Source of the DNA: Nepenthes gracilis
Lineage: Eukaryota; Streptophyta; Magnoliopsida; Caryophyllales; Nepenthaceae
Reading direction: 5' to 3'
Assembly: GCA_033239525.1 (NCBI GenBank)
Contig: BSYO01000002.1
Location: 29,184,068-29,248,067, forward strand
Length of the DNA stretch: 64,000 nucleotides
A program made the position numbers and the translations under genes. A model generated the notes under the pieces. The model was given only the letters and a program-made list of their open reading frames with translations, did not search any database and had not been told where the DNA came from. Within the stretch, counting starts at the first letter, position 1. The number at the start of each line of letters is the position of its first letter. This document shows positions 8,939 to 21,278 of this stretch, one piece after another.

Positions 8939-11900
8939 ATTTCTATTATTAAATTATTTTAGAAATTATTATACTGAAATAAAAAAATTTAAGTCCCAAT
9001 TAAAATGTTAGTCTATACAACAAATAAAGAGATAATTACCTCTGTAACTATTCTAATTTTTTAAAATAAAATCTTATATAAATTAATTTAATTTTTTAAG
9101 AAAATTAAACTATAAACATTTAAAAGTAATTTTAAAAAATAAGATTCATGAATATATTTTTTGTATTTTTCTTTTATAAATATTCCAAATATAAAAAATT
9201 AAAGTAGAAAAAAATTTATCTAATTTATCTTTCATAAATATTATTTAAAATGTATAAAATTAGATGGATTTTATGGTTAATTTTGAAAAAAAAAAGTCAG
9301 ACAAAGATTAAATAATTTAATTAATTAAAAAATGTCTCCATCTCTTTACAGAATTATTATCATCTGTCATTTAGAATAGGATGATTTTATTTTTTCTTAA
9401 AAAAATTAGGACTCTATATTTTTATATTAATTGTCCAAATAGAATAGGATTCCAATTGGAGGAGCAAAGGAGGCTCGTGGGAATTTTGCTTTGTGGACTG
9501 AAAGAGCAAGGCCCTATTTCATGCGCCAACCGATTGGATTTTATTTTTAATTAAATTTGACTATTTAAATTCGCTCATATTATAAAAAATAATAAATTAT
9601 AATAATTTTGAATGGTCAGATTTAACCAGCGTGAAATCTAACTATTCGAATAAAAAAAGTCAGGATCTGATTTGTCCGTACGCAAAGCAGGCTCCCCGTT
9701 CCTACGTAGGAGTAGCCTCTTTATTATCGTTCTAGCTTTCCATTTGAGGCAATAGACATGAATGAAAAACTTATAACAATATTAAAGTTATCACTACATA
9801 ATTTAATAGTAGTAAATTCTTATCACAGAAATAATATATTATATAATATAATATAATATTATATATAATAAATTTAAGATGATCTTTTTTTTTTTTTTAA
9901 ACCCTCTAAACATGGCATGGGATTTATTAAAATAGACTGTCTTTTTTTTAAACTCTTGAGTTTGATAATTTGTGACCCAACTTAACATGTTTCTAGATTC
10001 ATACACCACCTGAGTTGCATAGTAAGTTTCAACCCAACCTTCCTACTCCCATTTCCTCAATTGTTCCTTGTGGCGTAGTTTTTTTCATATTTAGGATGGT
10101 TAATGATCGGTAATAATTGAACATATTTTAAATAATAATTACAAAATAAAATAATTCACAAATATTTAAAAAATAGCTCTGAATCAATGTTAAACTACCG
10201 GGTTTCTTTTCGGATAAATGATACTCTCAATTTGGAGTGTAACCAAAGATACCGCCTAGTCACCTGTGGTGGTGGCACCGCCCACAAATAGGGTGGTTAA
10301 AGTAGCTACCTTCAATCATCTATTACTTTTTTTTCCTCTAATAAAAAATTTGGGTCAATTTAAACCCAACAATAAAATTACATCGGAATTATATCCTGAC
10401 AATTGTTATAGAAACCAAATCATTCTAATAAAGGGGAAGTGGGCAAGGAGGCATGCCGGTTGGGGGAGTGATCCCACCCTTTGGTGGGAGAAGAGGGCAT
10501 TTCTATCCTAAATTATTCAATCTAGTCACGGATTTTCTTATAGATGTTTCGTCTATAACTGAATGGGTACTTTTTTAAAAACGGTTTGGTAGAATAAAAT
10601 AATATATAAATAATCACCCTGACTTTCATACTATTTCTTATTCCGGCAAGAAAGTTTTATTTTAAAAAAATAATAACATACAATGATACTTTTTATATTT
10701 TTTTTAGCCATCAGCTTCTCATGCACATATGTAAAAGTTTATATTGTTTGCTTGACTTGTAAAATTAATTATGATTGTCCCTTATCGATTATCCGCATTG
10801 AATTTTTAGATTAAAAGAAAAGGTCCACTTCTCAGGAGGCCTCTCTCTAATAAGGAAGAAACTTGCTCTATATTTATCAATGGATTGATCCATTCGACCT
10901 TTGATGGTTCAGTGTTAATATACTCTTTCTCTAATTATTACTTAATGTAAATAAAAAAGCAAAGTAATTCTTTTTTGTTTTCATTTATAAGAAATGAGAA
11001 GATACATAAGGTACAATTATTCCAAAGTTTTAAGGCTAGCTCATGCTTGAATTAAAGAAGAGCACTTTAATGTGATATGAAATCTCAAAACTGCTTGAAT
11101 TAATTTACTTTTATTAAGTCATTCTCCTAAGAGTTTAAGAAATTTATTAACATTTGCATATTAGTAGAAAAGATATTATCGATATTCTCATATATAGTAA
11201 ATATGACAAAATAATTTGATTAAAATATTAAAGAAAGAAAACCGATACGATGATGGAGAAGGAGAATGACCATTTGGTAGCTTTCATTGAAGAACAGGCA
11301 GAATAAAGATGCAACAAGTCAAAACTCATGTGACGACGCTATGGTCAAATTTATATTCTAAAAGAGAGAAATAGAGAGAGTCCATGCCCTTTTGCCAAGT
11401 CTACGGATAAAAGATGCTAGAGGGGCAACTATTGTCCCTTTCAATGATCATTCCTTCTTTGGTAACCAAATCTAATAATACGCTTTGATTGTACTTTTTA
11501 TTAAATACTAGGTAATTAGAATTGTTTAGATTAATGAGGATACACTCACCTACTGTTTATTTATATAATAGTTTCTTTTATCTACTAAATTTGAAATAAA
11601 TAAGGTGATTTATATTAGATTGATTTATGTTATATAGATATTTTCTTTTATAGATTAATTTATTTTATATGATTGATTTCTTCTATTATGAGTAAATCTT
11701 TATGGCTTCTTTATTTTCTTTTGTAGGCTTTTTTTTTTTATTTCATTTGCGATGCTTATCATTTTTCATGTTGAATGCCTTAAGGGTTTAACTTTAGACA
11801 ATATAGCCTAACAAGCTAGGGGACGTTTCATTGAAGGGAGAAGCGTCGTTAGAAATGCAAAAAATATTCTTTTTCTTCATTGTTTTTCACCATTATATAG

Positions 11901-13773
11901 TCTGAAGTATACTTCTTCGATTTAAAGTATAGGATGGTACTAGGTTTAGGCTAATTCGAATTTCTTTAGTTCCACGTCTGGATTTCACATCTTATTCACT
12001 GACTTGAAAAGTAACCATATGTGGACACTAAAAATGCATAGTTCTCCACCACAACCTCCCTTAGCTTACTCCTAAGAAGCGGTCATTCTATTCCCATTTG
12101 AAAAAATGCTACAAGCCTACTATTGAAAAGACTTTTTCCTTAAAACTAACATTTTCTATAAGTTTTGAATTAACAAGAATTAGTTGTATCTTTCTAATAT
12201 TTGTAGTCCCTATTGAATTAGATTGGATTATCTCAGTTATTTCTTCGTGAAGACTTGAAGATAAATTCAGTAATTTTCCTTTCTCTTTTCAACTGGTAAC
12301 AAAGGAAAGTAAGCTTATTAGTATCAAAGGCAAAAATGTAAAAAATAGGTCTATACGATTGCTGTAATATTTAATTTTTATTCGATTTATTTGATATTAT
12401 CCTTTTGTTTTAAGTTAATTTTAGGTATGTCAGATATAATTATATAGTGTAAATTTAAAGGATATTCAAAATAAAAAAACAAATTGGCACCTGAGTCTCG
12501 CCCGACGTGTGCCTAAACGTAAATTCCAAATTGGAAAACACTTAAGGAGTGCTTGAGGTGGTGCTCAAGCGTGAGATCCAAAGTAGGCGCACTCGAGAGG
12601 AGTCCGAGGAAGCGCTTGTGCCTACATGGGGTTAGGCATGGCGCTCATGCACTGATTCAATTATATAAGGCCTAATGCACATTGTTGAGGTCCTTTCGTG
12701 AGGGAATAAAGAGAAATGAGAGAGAGAAAGAGAAGAAGGAAGAAAAAAAGAGGAGAATAAATAGTTTGAAGTATCTTTTTGTTAGACTTATTTAGTTGGA
12801 GGTTGGAGTAAATATCCTTACACCTTATTCTTAGCCTGTTTCTGTTTATAGTTATTTTTGCTTACATTTTGTGGTTTTAATGAATATGCACGTTAGTTTA
12901 TTTATCCTATTTGATTCATTCGTGCATATATATCCCTTTTACCGATTATTTTGGTGCTTTTCTTCAATTTTGCTAATATTTGAGGATTTTACTTATTTAT
13001 AAAAAAATAGATAAATATTTTAAGATATTATATTCATATATAATTATTTATAAAGAAAAATTCATGAAAACTTACATATAGATCATGCATGTGGTATCTA
13101 TGTATTATACTTCAAGTTAGGTTCTATCTTAGATTATATGATTCGATATGTGACCTTTTTTGAGGAAAAAATCTTTATATGACCATCCTAGATGGAAGTT
13201 TTGACCTTTTCTGTCAAATAGAAAAAAATTTATAATGTGTGATCTCCCTGATTATATTTTTACAAGATCATCGTAAGAAAATAAACGAAATTAATATATT
13301 CAAGCGTTCTAATATATCAAACAAATGTAAGCAATACACTCATTCTACATGTAGCAAAAGATAGTGACTTCGTTCCCGCCTATAGAAGATAGTATGTAAA
13401 CAGCCTTATCTATGACTCTGAATAGTTATTGATATGGTATAAGATTATTAGGAACATGTGTAATTCTTTCTCAATTTAGTTTTTCGATTTTTAGTTCTTC
13501 GATTTGTGTATATTTTAGATTTTTGATATAATTTATCTGCATTGACTTGTATCTAAATTTTTGATTAAGATTTGCCGATTTTGCCCACAATAACAATTTA
13601 GTTGGTCTCGTATAATTGAAACTTGTAACTTTTATTTTGGATTAAGTTTTTGAGTATGAAATCATATTTGAACTTTCATTGACAGACTTTTAAATTGTGA
13701 TTTTATACATTTTGTATATGTTTATCAACCTTCATTCTGATTTTGAACGTATTTAATTATTATATTATATACC
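8939..13773. other. AT-rich intergenic DNA, no gene seen
   Basis: I see long A/T tracts, short open frames without coding character and scattered repeat-like pieces. The block at 12480-12750 is richer in G+C, with repeated gcgct/caagcg words and a purine-rich tail (gagagagaaagagaag). It is probably a fragment of a mobile element of unknown family. No tRNA, rRNA or convincing protein domain was found. Confidence 0.6.
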
Positions 13774-14651
13774 TGATACGTTTTGGATCCGAATTGCTAG
13801 CGAATTAGGATGTCATTTGGTCTTCCACAACGAGTCATACTCAAGTGGGTCCGATCTCCGTTTCTAATAGTTTGAACCTACATACCACAACTAAGGACAA
13901 GATGTCAGAAGATTGGTGGGACTTGCTCCCCTATTTATCTTTCGACGGTCAAGTCAGTAATCTCCTTTAAAGAGATGAAAGGATGCAAGGATGAGAGATA
14001 TATATGATGATGTAAGAGTGTGGGGTTAGAGTATGACTCAAAAGTTGTGCTCAACGTGAAGCGACTTTGAGATTGAGAAAGTAAGTGTTGTGAGGGACTT
14101 CTTTAGAGGGCCTTTTGGTATAGAGTTGTTCCTTTGTAGGCTCTTTTTGTGTTTCCCCTACCCATGGGAGTAAGGAGGTATTTATAACCTCGAACTAACT
14201 CAACTCTACTTGGGTGCCAAGGTTAACTAACAGCTATCCATGCAAATTTGGTAAGTTATCATAGGGAGTCGAGTGTTAATTATGGCAACCATGGCAGGTC
14301 GAAGAGATTTCTTCCTTCTCCGCGGCGATCATGGAGCGCCTGCTATAGTAGCTGTCTTTTGGAAGATATTTACCCCGACTGTTGTTTCCATTTTGATGAT
14401 GATTGGGCGAATATTCCCATAATACCCGTCAAGTTGTGCTGGCTGGTTATAACAAGCAATTTCAGAGTGTCGGAAGAGGATCGCGGGACATCCTAATTGG
14501 CTCAACGTGGTCAACTAAGCCAACTGGGCCAATTGAGACGTTGCTTGGACTTTGGGCTTGCGAGGACATGACGTGGGTCGAATACCCTCTAGATCCTTTA
14601 TCCGCCCGTGGGCCTTTACATTGGGCTAGCCTATTTCTACCGTTCCCATCA
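13774..14651 (-). mobile_element. Solo LTR related to element 1
   Basis: On the minus strand it begins TGATGGGAACGGTAG at 14651, continues with TAGGCTAGCCCAAT (compare the 3' LTR start of element 1) and ends AAAACGTATCA at 13774. The internal block attactgacttgaccgtcg matches the U5 of the family. A TATA-like TTATAAATA is near 14174-14184. The flanking 5-mers are ATACC (13769-13773) and ATACT (14652-14656), a target duplication with one mismatch. No internal region is present, so this is the product of LTR-LTR recombination. Confidence 0.8.
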
Positions 14652-15310
14652 ATACTGATACTTTTAAGCTTTTGATTTACGTATATATTATTCTTATCCT
14701 TTCAAATTAGTGGGTTTCAGATATGTTACAAGAAGTTTGGATGCAAATTTGATAAAAATTTCATCTATTTTGGTGAGTATTAGCCTATTGTTTGAATTAT
14801 AATTGTATCAATTGCATTTTAGTTATTGAGAGATGGTAGAATGTTGGCTTATGGTTTTGTATGAGGTCGGTTGGATCATTTTATTATTTGGTAATGTATA
14901 TTGTTGGTTAGTGTCAGATTTGTAGTCTGATTGTATTGTGAGTTTATCATTTTTTCTTATGATATTGCGGAGTATGTCGTAACTAATTTATTTGTCCGGA
15001 TGAGTAGTACGGGATATCTTATAATAGTTAATATTGTTATTATTATCCTTTTGGGTTATATTGATGTTGTTTCAAGTCACACCCCGATTTTGAAATTTGT
15101 TTGGTTATTTCTTTATAAATTTTGGGATTTAATTTTTATGAACTAATTATTCTTGATTATTTTTATGACCTATTTGAATCTAAGATCGTGACAATTACTT
15201 TGGTCATTTTACTTAGGCTCTTACTTGCATATATGGGCCGAGATCTGCTTCTGCCTCTAGATTTTTCGTTCACATTATCCTAAACTTCTGATCATTTGTT
15301 ATCCAACTTT
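14652..15310. other. Intergenic, nothing recognised
   Basis: T-rich sequence with weak open frames of no recognisable family. The longest frame is hydrophobic only because of T-rich codons. I see no repeat structure and no RNA gene. Confidence 0.5.
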
Positions 15311-15319
15311 TCTAATAAT

Positions 15320-16531
15320 ATGGGTATAAATCTTACAGTGTCAGCTCTCTTGATGGGTCCAATAATACCTTGGCTCTATCCAAGCGAGACCTAACCACTA
15401 GCACGCAAGGATGGGTCCAGTGAGTGACGAACACAGCCTCAGAAAGGAGATTGATTCGGTCTTACACAGTCACCATTACAGCAGCCTAGATGAGGCCTAG
15501 AGAGCATTAGACCAAGGGGACAAGAGTCAGTGGCCCAACTGACAATATAAATGGACGAACCAATCTGGAGGGTTCACTGCTAGGCAACCAACAGAGCATC
15601 AAAGTATGTGGCACTCAAAGCACGAGCATACAGGGGCCACCAGAAACTATCGCTCCAACTGTTTGACGACTGAGTCAGGTGGACCGCCAATGGCTACCTC
15701 ATCATCGCAAGACAACGACTGACAGGGGCAGCTCTCGTCAATGCCTCAGCAGCCAGCAAACCCAAATGTGACACCTGTTATAAGCCTTGGCGCCAAAAGC
15801 CATCTCCACACATATTACAAATACTCCTTATTATCGCAAAGCGAAAGTGGGGGACTTTTGGAGACTTCTGGAAAGATCTCTCTCAATATCTTCAGAGACT
15901 TTTCTTGTGTCGTTAAGAAAAGCCCTTTTCGAATCTCTGGAAGCTCCTTCAGGTCAAGGCGTGACCCCCTGACCGCTCAAGCCATTGGGAAAGAGCTAAA
16001 CCCTCTTCCCTTGATATAGGCCTCTCTACATCTCTTCATTTCTAGTGAACCACTCATCGAGTGCAATACTACTAAATCACTTACTAAGTACTACCCTAAT
16101 GAGCTGCTCACCAAGTGTAACCGTAGTAAGTTACCAAGTGCAACCCTAGTAAATCACCAACTGAGTGGCAATCTAGTGAACCACCGACCGCGTGCAGCCC
16201 ATTGGAGCTAAGCCCTCCACTCCTCTAAGCCATGCCCCGTTGGGCGCACAATAGGAGCACAATCCTTCTCTCGCATCCCTATATAAATGTAATTCTATAT
16301 TCTCTCATATCCTCCTTAAATCTTTATATTTTCTTAGAAAAATTTCTGATTTAAGCGTCGGAGGATAAACTAGTGAGTGAATCTCGTCAATCCTCTAACC
16401 CCTTGTGTATAGTTCGTAGTGCGCAAATTCCAGATTAATAGCAATGGAGACCGAATCTACTCTAACTCGATTTGTAGTAAAATATTGAATGACTCTCTAA
16501 TCCGTACAATCCGAATATCAGAAACGTATCA
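15320..16531 (+). mobile_element. LTR-like block of a second family
   Basis: The block is G+C-richer than its surroundings and ends AAACGTATCA at 16531. It has a TATA-like TATATAAAT near 16280 and, downstream of that, a U5-like phrase gatttaagcgtcggaggata that echoes other plant gypsy LTRs. A 27-bp tandem array lies just upstream of the TATA box. The left end is uncertain; TGTCAGCTCTC near 15340 is one option. It abuts the 3' end of the EDR2-like pseudogene. Confidence 0.5.
16042..16199 (+). repeat. 27-bp tandem array, 6 units
   Basis: Units start at 16042, 16069, 16096, 16123, 16146 and 16173. The plan is ctagtgaaccaccnacyg followed by agtgcaacc. All are 27 bp except the fourth, which is 23. 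The units are diverged but in register, and they lie 80 bp upstream of a TATA-like box in the LTR-like block. Confidence 0.75.
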
Positions 16532-16542
16532 TCTCTTGAAAG

Positions 16543-17529
16543 TCATATTCTACTCAGTGGAACATGGTAATTCTTGTGACAAAATGAACTAATTAAATCC
16601 TGCGCCTCTACGAGAAACCCCATGTCTATCGTCACCGCCGTCACGCACCCCACCACCAAGTGCAGCAATGCACTCGCTATCTTCAAGCTCGCTATGTCCA
16701 CGTCGACCTCGAAGTAATTTCGACCTCTGTAATACCGACACGTGAGCGCCTTCCCCTACGGGCAAGATATGTTGCTCCCCACCGCCTTCCTTACTATCCA
16801 CGGCCCATTCACGATACGGTTCACCAGCTTGAACCGCTGGTTCCTGAAATACTCATCCCCATTTACGAACCGATCCAGCAACCAACCCGGTTCGATTGGC
16901 CCGTCTGTTGAAAAGTAAAATACTGCGCTATGATGATCCTTTCCTGCCCAAATTATTACTTATTCAATGATATAAAATGGTAACATTACTTGAGGATAAA
17001 TAGTTTGATTTTATTTTCAATTCGAGAATAATTGATTCCAATTTATGAGAATGCATCTTGAATCAAAAAGTAATCTATCGAGCTTACGGCATCCGATTAA
17101 TTTCAACATGCGAACGAAATTTTTTTCTTCACTACATTTATGAAGTATTCGCTAACCTGGAACTTGGAGGTTGACGGCGAATAAAAAGGTTTTGAGGAAA
17201 TTGCCTCTGGAATGATGAGAACTAAGCGCATCGACGACGCGATTGCCAGGGCGAGCGCGTACGCGGTCGAGCTTGGAGTGGGAACGGAGCCAGTCGTTGC
17301 CGGTGGCTTGAGGATGTAGTCACCGGCCGGGGATTTGGTTTTGTTAGAGAAGTAATTTTGGGATCTGAGAGAGGAGATCGCCTGGGGGCGAGGCCCATGC
17401 ATTGGATCCCGTGTAAAGTTCAACGTTTCTCAGTGATCCGCCGTTTATGATTTCTTCCCGCCAGTCGAAAGTTGTCCCCGAGCTGTTCGATAGTGGCTCA
17501 TCGGCCGCCGGACTGCTTAGTTTATTCAT
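16543..17529 (-). pseudogene. EDR2-like C-terminal domain (DUF1336) pseudogene
   Basis: The minus strand starts MNKLSSPAADEP at 17529. Hallmarks of the plant EDR2_C/DUF1336 family follow: AWASPPGDL, then in a second frame QNYFSNKTKSPAGDYILKP, then in a third GNDWLRSHSKLDRV and FLFAVNLQVP. A 234-bp AT-rich intron with a GTTAGC donor (17156) and a GCGCAG acceptor (16923) follows. The next exon reads VFYFSTDGPIEPGWLLDRF and FRNQRFKLVNRIVNGPWIVR, and after one more frameshift near 16766 reads NYFEVDVDIASLKIASALLH and AVTIDMGFLVEAQ. The family acts in lipid- and membrane-linked control of defence and cell death. Frameshifts near 17365, 17300 and 16766 make this copy dead. The retained intron shows it is not a retrocopy. 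The identity is from my memory of the family. Confidence 0.82.
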
Positions 17530-17884
17530 CGGCCGTATCTCCCTCCCTCTCTCTCCGAACTATCCACGCTCACTACCGCTCGAAGACCCACGAATGGCGA
17601 AAGAAATTTAAAATTTATGTAGAGAGAGAAAATGAGGGAATTGGACGTTGGTGAGTGGAGTCGTGACGTGGAGACCGTATAATAAGGAGATGTAATTCTA
17701 TTTGTCCTTGAACTTCAGGAATCTACGAAAAAGCCCCCTTCATTGATTCTTCCTTGTGCACCCCTACGGTTCATTATTCGCCGTGTTGAGCTGTAAAGAT
17801 TTACTTTTCCTTTATTTATTTATATATATCAGTTTCAGGATTTTTCATTTCTTAATTTTGAGACATATAGTATATAGATTTTAA
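17530..17884. other. Former upstream region of the EDR2-like pseudogene
   Basis: The CT-rich stretch at 17536-17560 just before the pseudogene start looks like a plant 5' leader read on the minus strand. The rest is AT-rich, and no gene is visible. It ends at the left end of the next LTR. Confidence 0.4.
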
Positions 17885-18915
17885 TGGGTATATCATAGTT
17901 GGGCTAGTTCAATAGTAAAAAAAAATTCAAATAGCTTGTTGGAGGGCTAACTCCAACATTAGCCTAACAAGAGGTGAAGACCCAAATCCTAAAAAGACTA
18001 GAAGCTCTCTCAACGGTCAACACCAATGTTGGCCGATTAAAATACAAGCGGATGGCCAACACGCTGCTTAAAGCAGTCAACCCGAAAGCGTTGAATAATC
18101 ACAGAAAGAATAGAAAAAAAAAGCGCTTTTTTTGGGCATTTTAGCCACTTAAACTCACAATCCAATGCAGACGACTAAAGAACGAGACTCTTTCAAAGAC
18201 CTTTCACGAACTCAGCCAATACTCAAAAAGGATATTGACAAAATCAACGTCCTTCCCATAAGAAAGGCGCCAGATTTTTTCAATATCCTACCAACTAGGA
18301 CTCTCCAACGATAGAATGCATGAAAGGAATGTAAGCAGATTAGAAAGCTGCTGACAGCAAGAAAGGAAGCAATCTCAACAAGTTTGACAACTTGCGCCTC
18401 CCTATAAAAAGAAAACCATCCAGAATGACGTAGAAGATCACACCTTCCAACTAAGGAAGATCATCATATCACCCTTTAAATAAGCTCTAGAATTCTCATT
18501 CAGGGCATGAAAACTTCTACTCTCACAACGCCCACGATGACAACTAAGACAGATATACAATTCTTTACTCTCTGCTGACACTCAAACAACCCAAGGTATA
18601 CAAACGTGTTTCTGACAACCGTTTACTACCTCCTTACCATATAAATTCAAGATGACGGTTTTACCTCTCTTTCATCTGGAGATCCACACACTCTTGCACT
18701 CTCTCTTTCAATTCTCAATTTAAGTAATCTTCTCAAATTTCGAAGGTTGTATACTGATTTGAGCGTCGGAATATTTTCGATGGGATAATTTTTCACCGAC
18801 AATTTGACCTCCCTGCTCGTTTTAATAGTGTCATGCGATCCAAACTTAATAAAAGGAGTAGAAATCGGGGTAGCGGACAAGACGAACATTCGAGTTCAAA
18901 TTTAAAGACGCATCA
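17885..18915 (+). mobile_element. Solo LTR of the element 1 family
   Basis: It begins TGGGTATATCATAG followed by TTGGGCTAG and ends ACGCATCA, 1031 bp long. It shares the U5 block tactgatttgagcgtcggaa with the other copies. The TATA-like box is TTTAAATAAG near 18475. A palindrome of W-box type lies at 18014-18035. No internal sequence follows. The flanks (TTTAA / TATTT) are not a clear target duplication, so the right flank may have changed. Confidence 0.8.
18014..18035. promoter_or_regulatory. W-box-type palindrome in the solo LTR
   Basis: Arms CGGTCAACA and TGTTGGCCG surround CCAA, with one mismatched pair. The position matches the other two LTR copies although the inner bases differ. Confidence 0.5.
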
Positions 18916-21278
18916 TATTTAAATTTTATTTTGTGACAAGTCTAAAAAATATATAATGTTAAATCTTTATCTAAATACGCACCAGTGCTTTTACTAAAAT
19001 TTCAAATAAAGCCCTGCATTTAACAAAATATTCACATGAGTTTTAATTCTATTTTAATAAAATTAAAATATTCTTGTGATTCATAATTACACTTTTATAA
19101 TTTATATTTTTATAGGTATCTTATACGAAAATTATATTATGTGTTCAACACGTTGCAAAAAATCAATAGGTAAAAAGGTTTAGGATTGCTATATAGACCA
19201 AAAAAAAAAACTTATCCAATGCTCATGCTCATGGGAATATTATTTTTGTAGATATATTATGCATGAATTTATATTATAAAAAAGTTTATTTTTTTAATTT
19301 AGATTTATAATTTCTAAATTATAATAAAATAATCTTATAAGTATCTAAATATTAATGATCTTTATATCATGAAGTGTTGAATAATTTTAAATTTTGACAT
19401 TTATTTAATTTTAGAAGAATACATCCAAATTGGGTATTGTTAAAAATTCCCCTGAAAAAATTTATTGATGTCTTTCATAAGTTGTTTTTGGTTCTTTTAA
19501 CAAATTTTAATTCATAATATCCAAAAGCACATTGCATATAGTGATCAAAACTTGTTGCCTTATCTACATATGGAGGCTTTTTATTTTACAAGAGTAATTT
19601 AGGCTTTTACAATTAGAGGGTGAATATGATTAATATTACTCTATTTGTGATATAGAAGGCCAAAAATTTAAATTATAGAAACACATTTTCTTAATATAAA
19701 TGGATAAAATTTAATATATCTAGCATTTATAAAAACTCACAAAATAAAAAGGTTTTACTACAAACTTGATTAAAAAATCAATATAGTGGTAGATTGTTAT
19801 AAATTATCATAAATCATTGTCTTAATAATTTCTATTTAATTTATCAATGACTTATTATGTCATTACATAATTCAAGTGTTTTAATTTGGCTAATTTTTTA
19901 ACTTTATTTACTATATTTTAACTCATAAAATTTTATTAAATCCAAACATAATACTATTCCGTATACATGGTCAAAATATTTCCTTTCGGTCTAAATAAGA
20001 TACACTTAAGCTAATTAAGTATATATTAATTTTTTAAATTTACATCAAATAATTAAGTCATATTAGGTGATTAAATAAAATTAAATGTGTGATTAAAGCA
20101 AAGGACTTATTGTGATTAATGGTCATATCCGTAATCCCTCCCTTCCAAAAAAAAAAAAAAAAAAAAGGAAATCCCAAATAAGGTGCACTTTTCCTCTAAT
20201 TTAGTGTCACTTTATTCCTCTCCCCTTCACACCCTCTTAAGAAAGGTTTAATTGGCTATTAATTAATACATTTATTCACAATTTACAATATTAAACTATT
20301 AAATATATATACCAAAACACTATAATGTTTCTGTCACATAAATAATAAACTATAGTATAAGAGAGGTTATCTCATGTCAATTGAATTAAAAGATTGTCTC
20401 TTATTTATTAGTAGATAGATTTTTTTTATTCTATGCATAAATAAAAATTTTAAAATAAAATTTTTAAACAAGTAATATCTTAAAAGGAGTTAAGTTAATG
20501 TCAAAACATAATATAATAAATTTTCAATAGGCCAATCATTTCAATTAAGGTAATAATTCATACTATATATCATATATTATTATCATTCATCCAATAATAA
20601 TTAAACATTTTCAATAACTATTAACCAAATAAATAGTATTGATTATACTAATAAAGATTACACTGATAAATTATATGCTAATAAAACTCCCTCAATCCAA
20701 AAGCATGGTTAATTCACAAAAAATACCAAAAAAATATTCTCTATATTTTATTCATTTACAATTTTAATTCCAATTTTGATTATTTTCAAATATACATTTA
20801 ATTTTTATTTTTGAAAATACTTGACTATGTTTTGAGTATAATGTTAAGGGTAATATGAGGGTGATGCATTTTGGAAATCTTTGACATATATTCACATGCA
20901 ATAACAAGTTAATATAAAAATAAATAAATAAGTAAAATATTATATTATTAATAACTTTGAAAGTGCAAAACATTTAAATAAATAATTAACAGTAAATTTT
21001 TTGGTGTTAAAAATCTGGAAAAAAAATAGAAAGTAATCGATAATACTTTTATAATTTTCATATTAATCCAAGCTTCCACCGGCAATTAAGCACCAAAACA
21101 ACAAACAAGGAAAACGAATCCAGTCACTAGTCTCAATGGGGAAACTGCCGTTTTTGTTTCTGATAAGCAGGGAAGCTGCAACTAAAACTGGCCATGGAGA
21201 TCAGAGAGAGGCCTTACGAAATATAGAAGCACTAATCAACCTAACTTCAATAATGTCTTCAGAAATCAAAATAGTAAA
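18916..21278. other. AT-rich intergenic DNA, no gene seen
   Basis: Very AT-rich, with an A-run at about 20148-20166. No open frame of coding character is present. The last few hundred bases are downstream flank of the minus-strand RING gene. Confidence 0.6.

Noticed and set aside
10266..10511. 81-codon frame in the 10-kb spacer
   Set aside because: It is isolated in AT-rich DNA and resembles no family I know.
12480..12750. Possible shared family between this block and 45330-45450
   Set aside because: Both contain ttggcacct and gcgc-rich words, but I could not align more than short words.
16042..16199. Regularly spaced repeats that could suggest a CRISPR array
   Set aside because: Units are directly adjacent without unique spacers, are diverged, and lie in plant LTR-like DNA.
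17880..18920. Target duplication around the solo LTR
   Set aside because: The left flank TTTAA and right flank TATTT do not match. The left flank equals that of the LTR at 39876, but without a matching right flank I treat it as coincidence.
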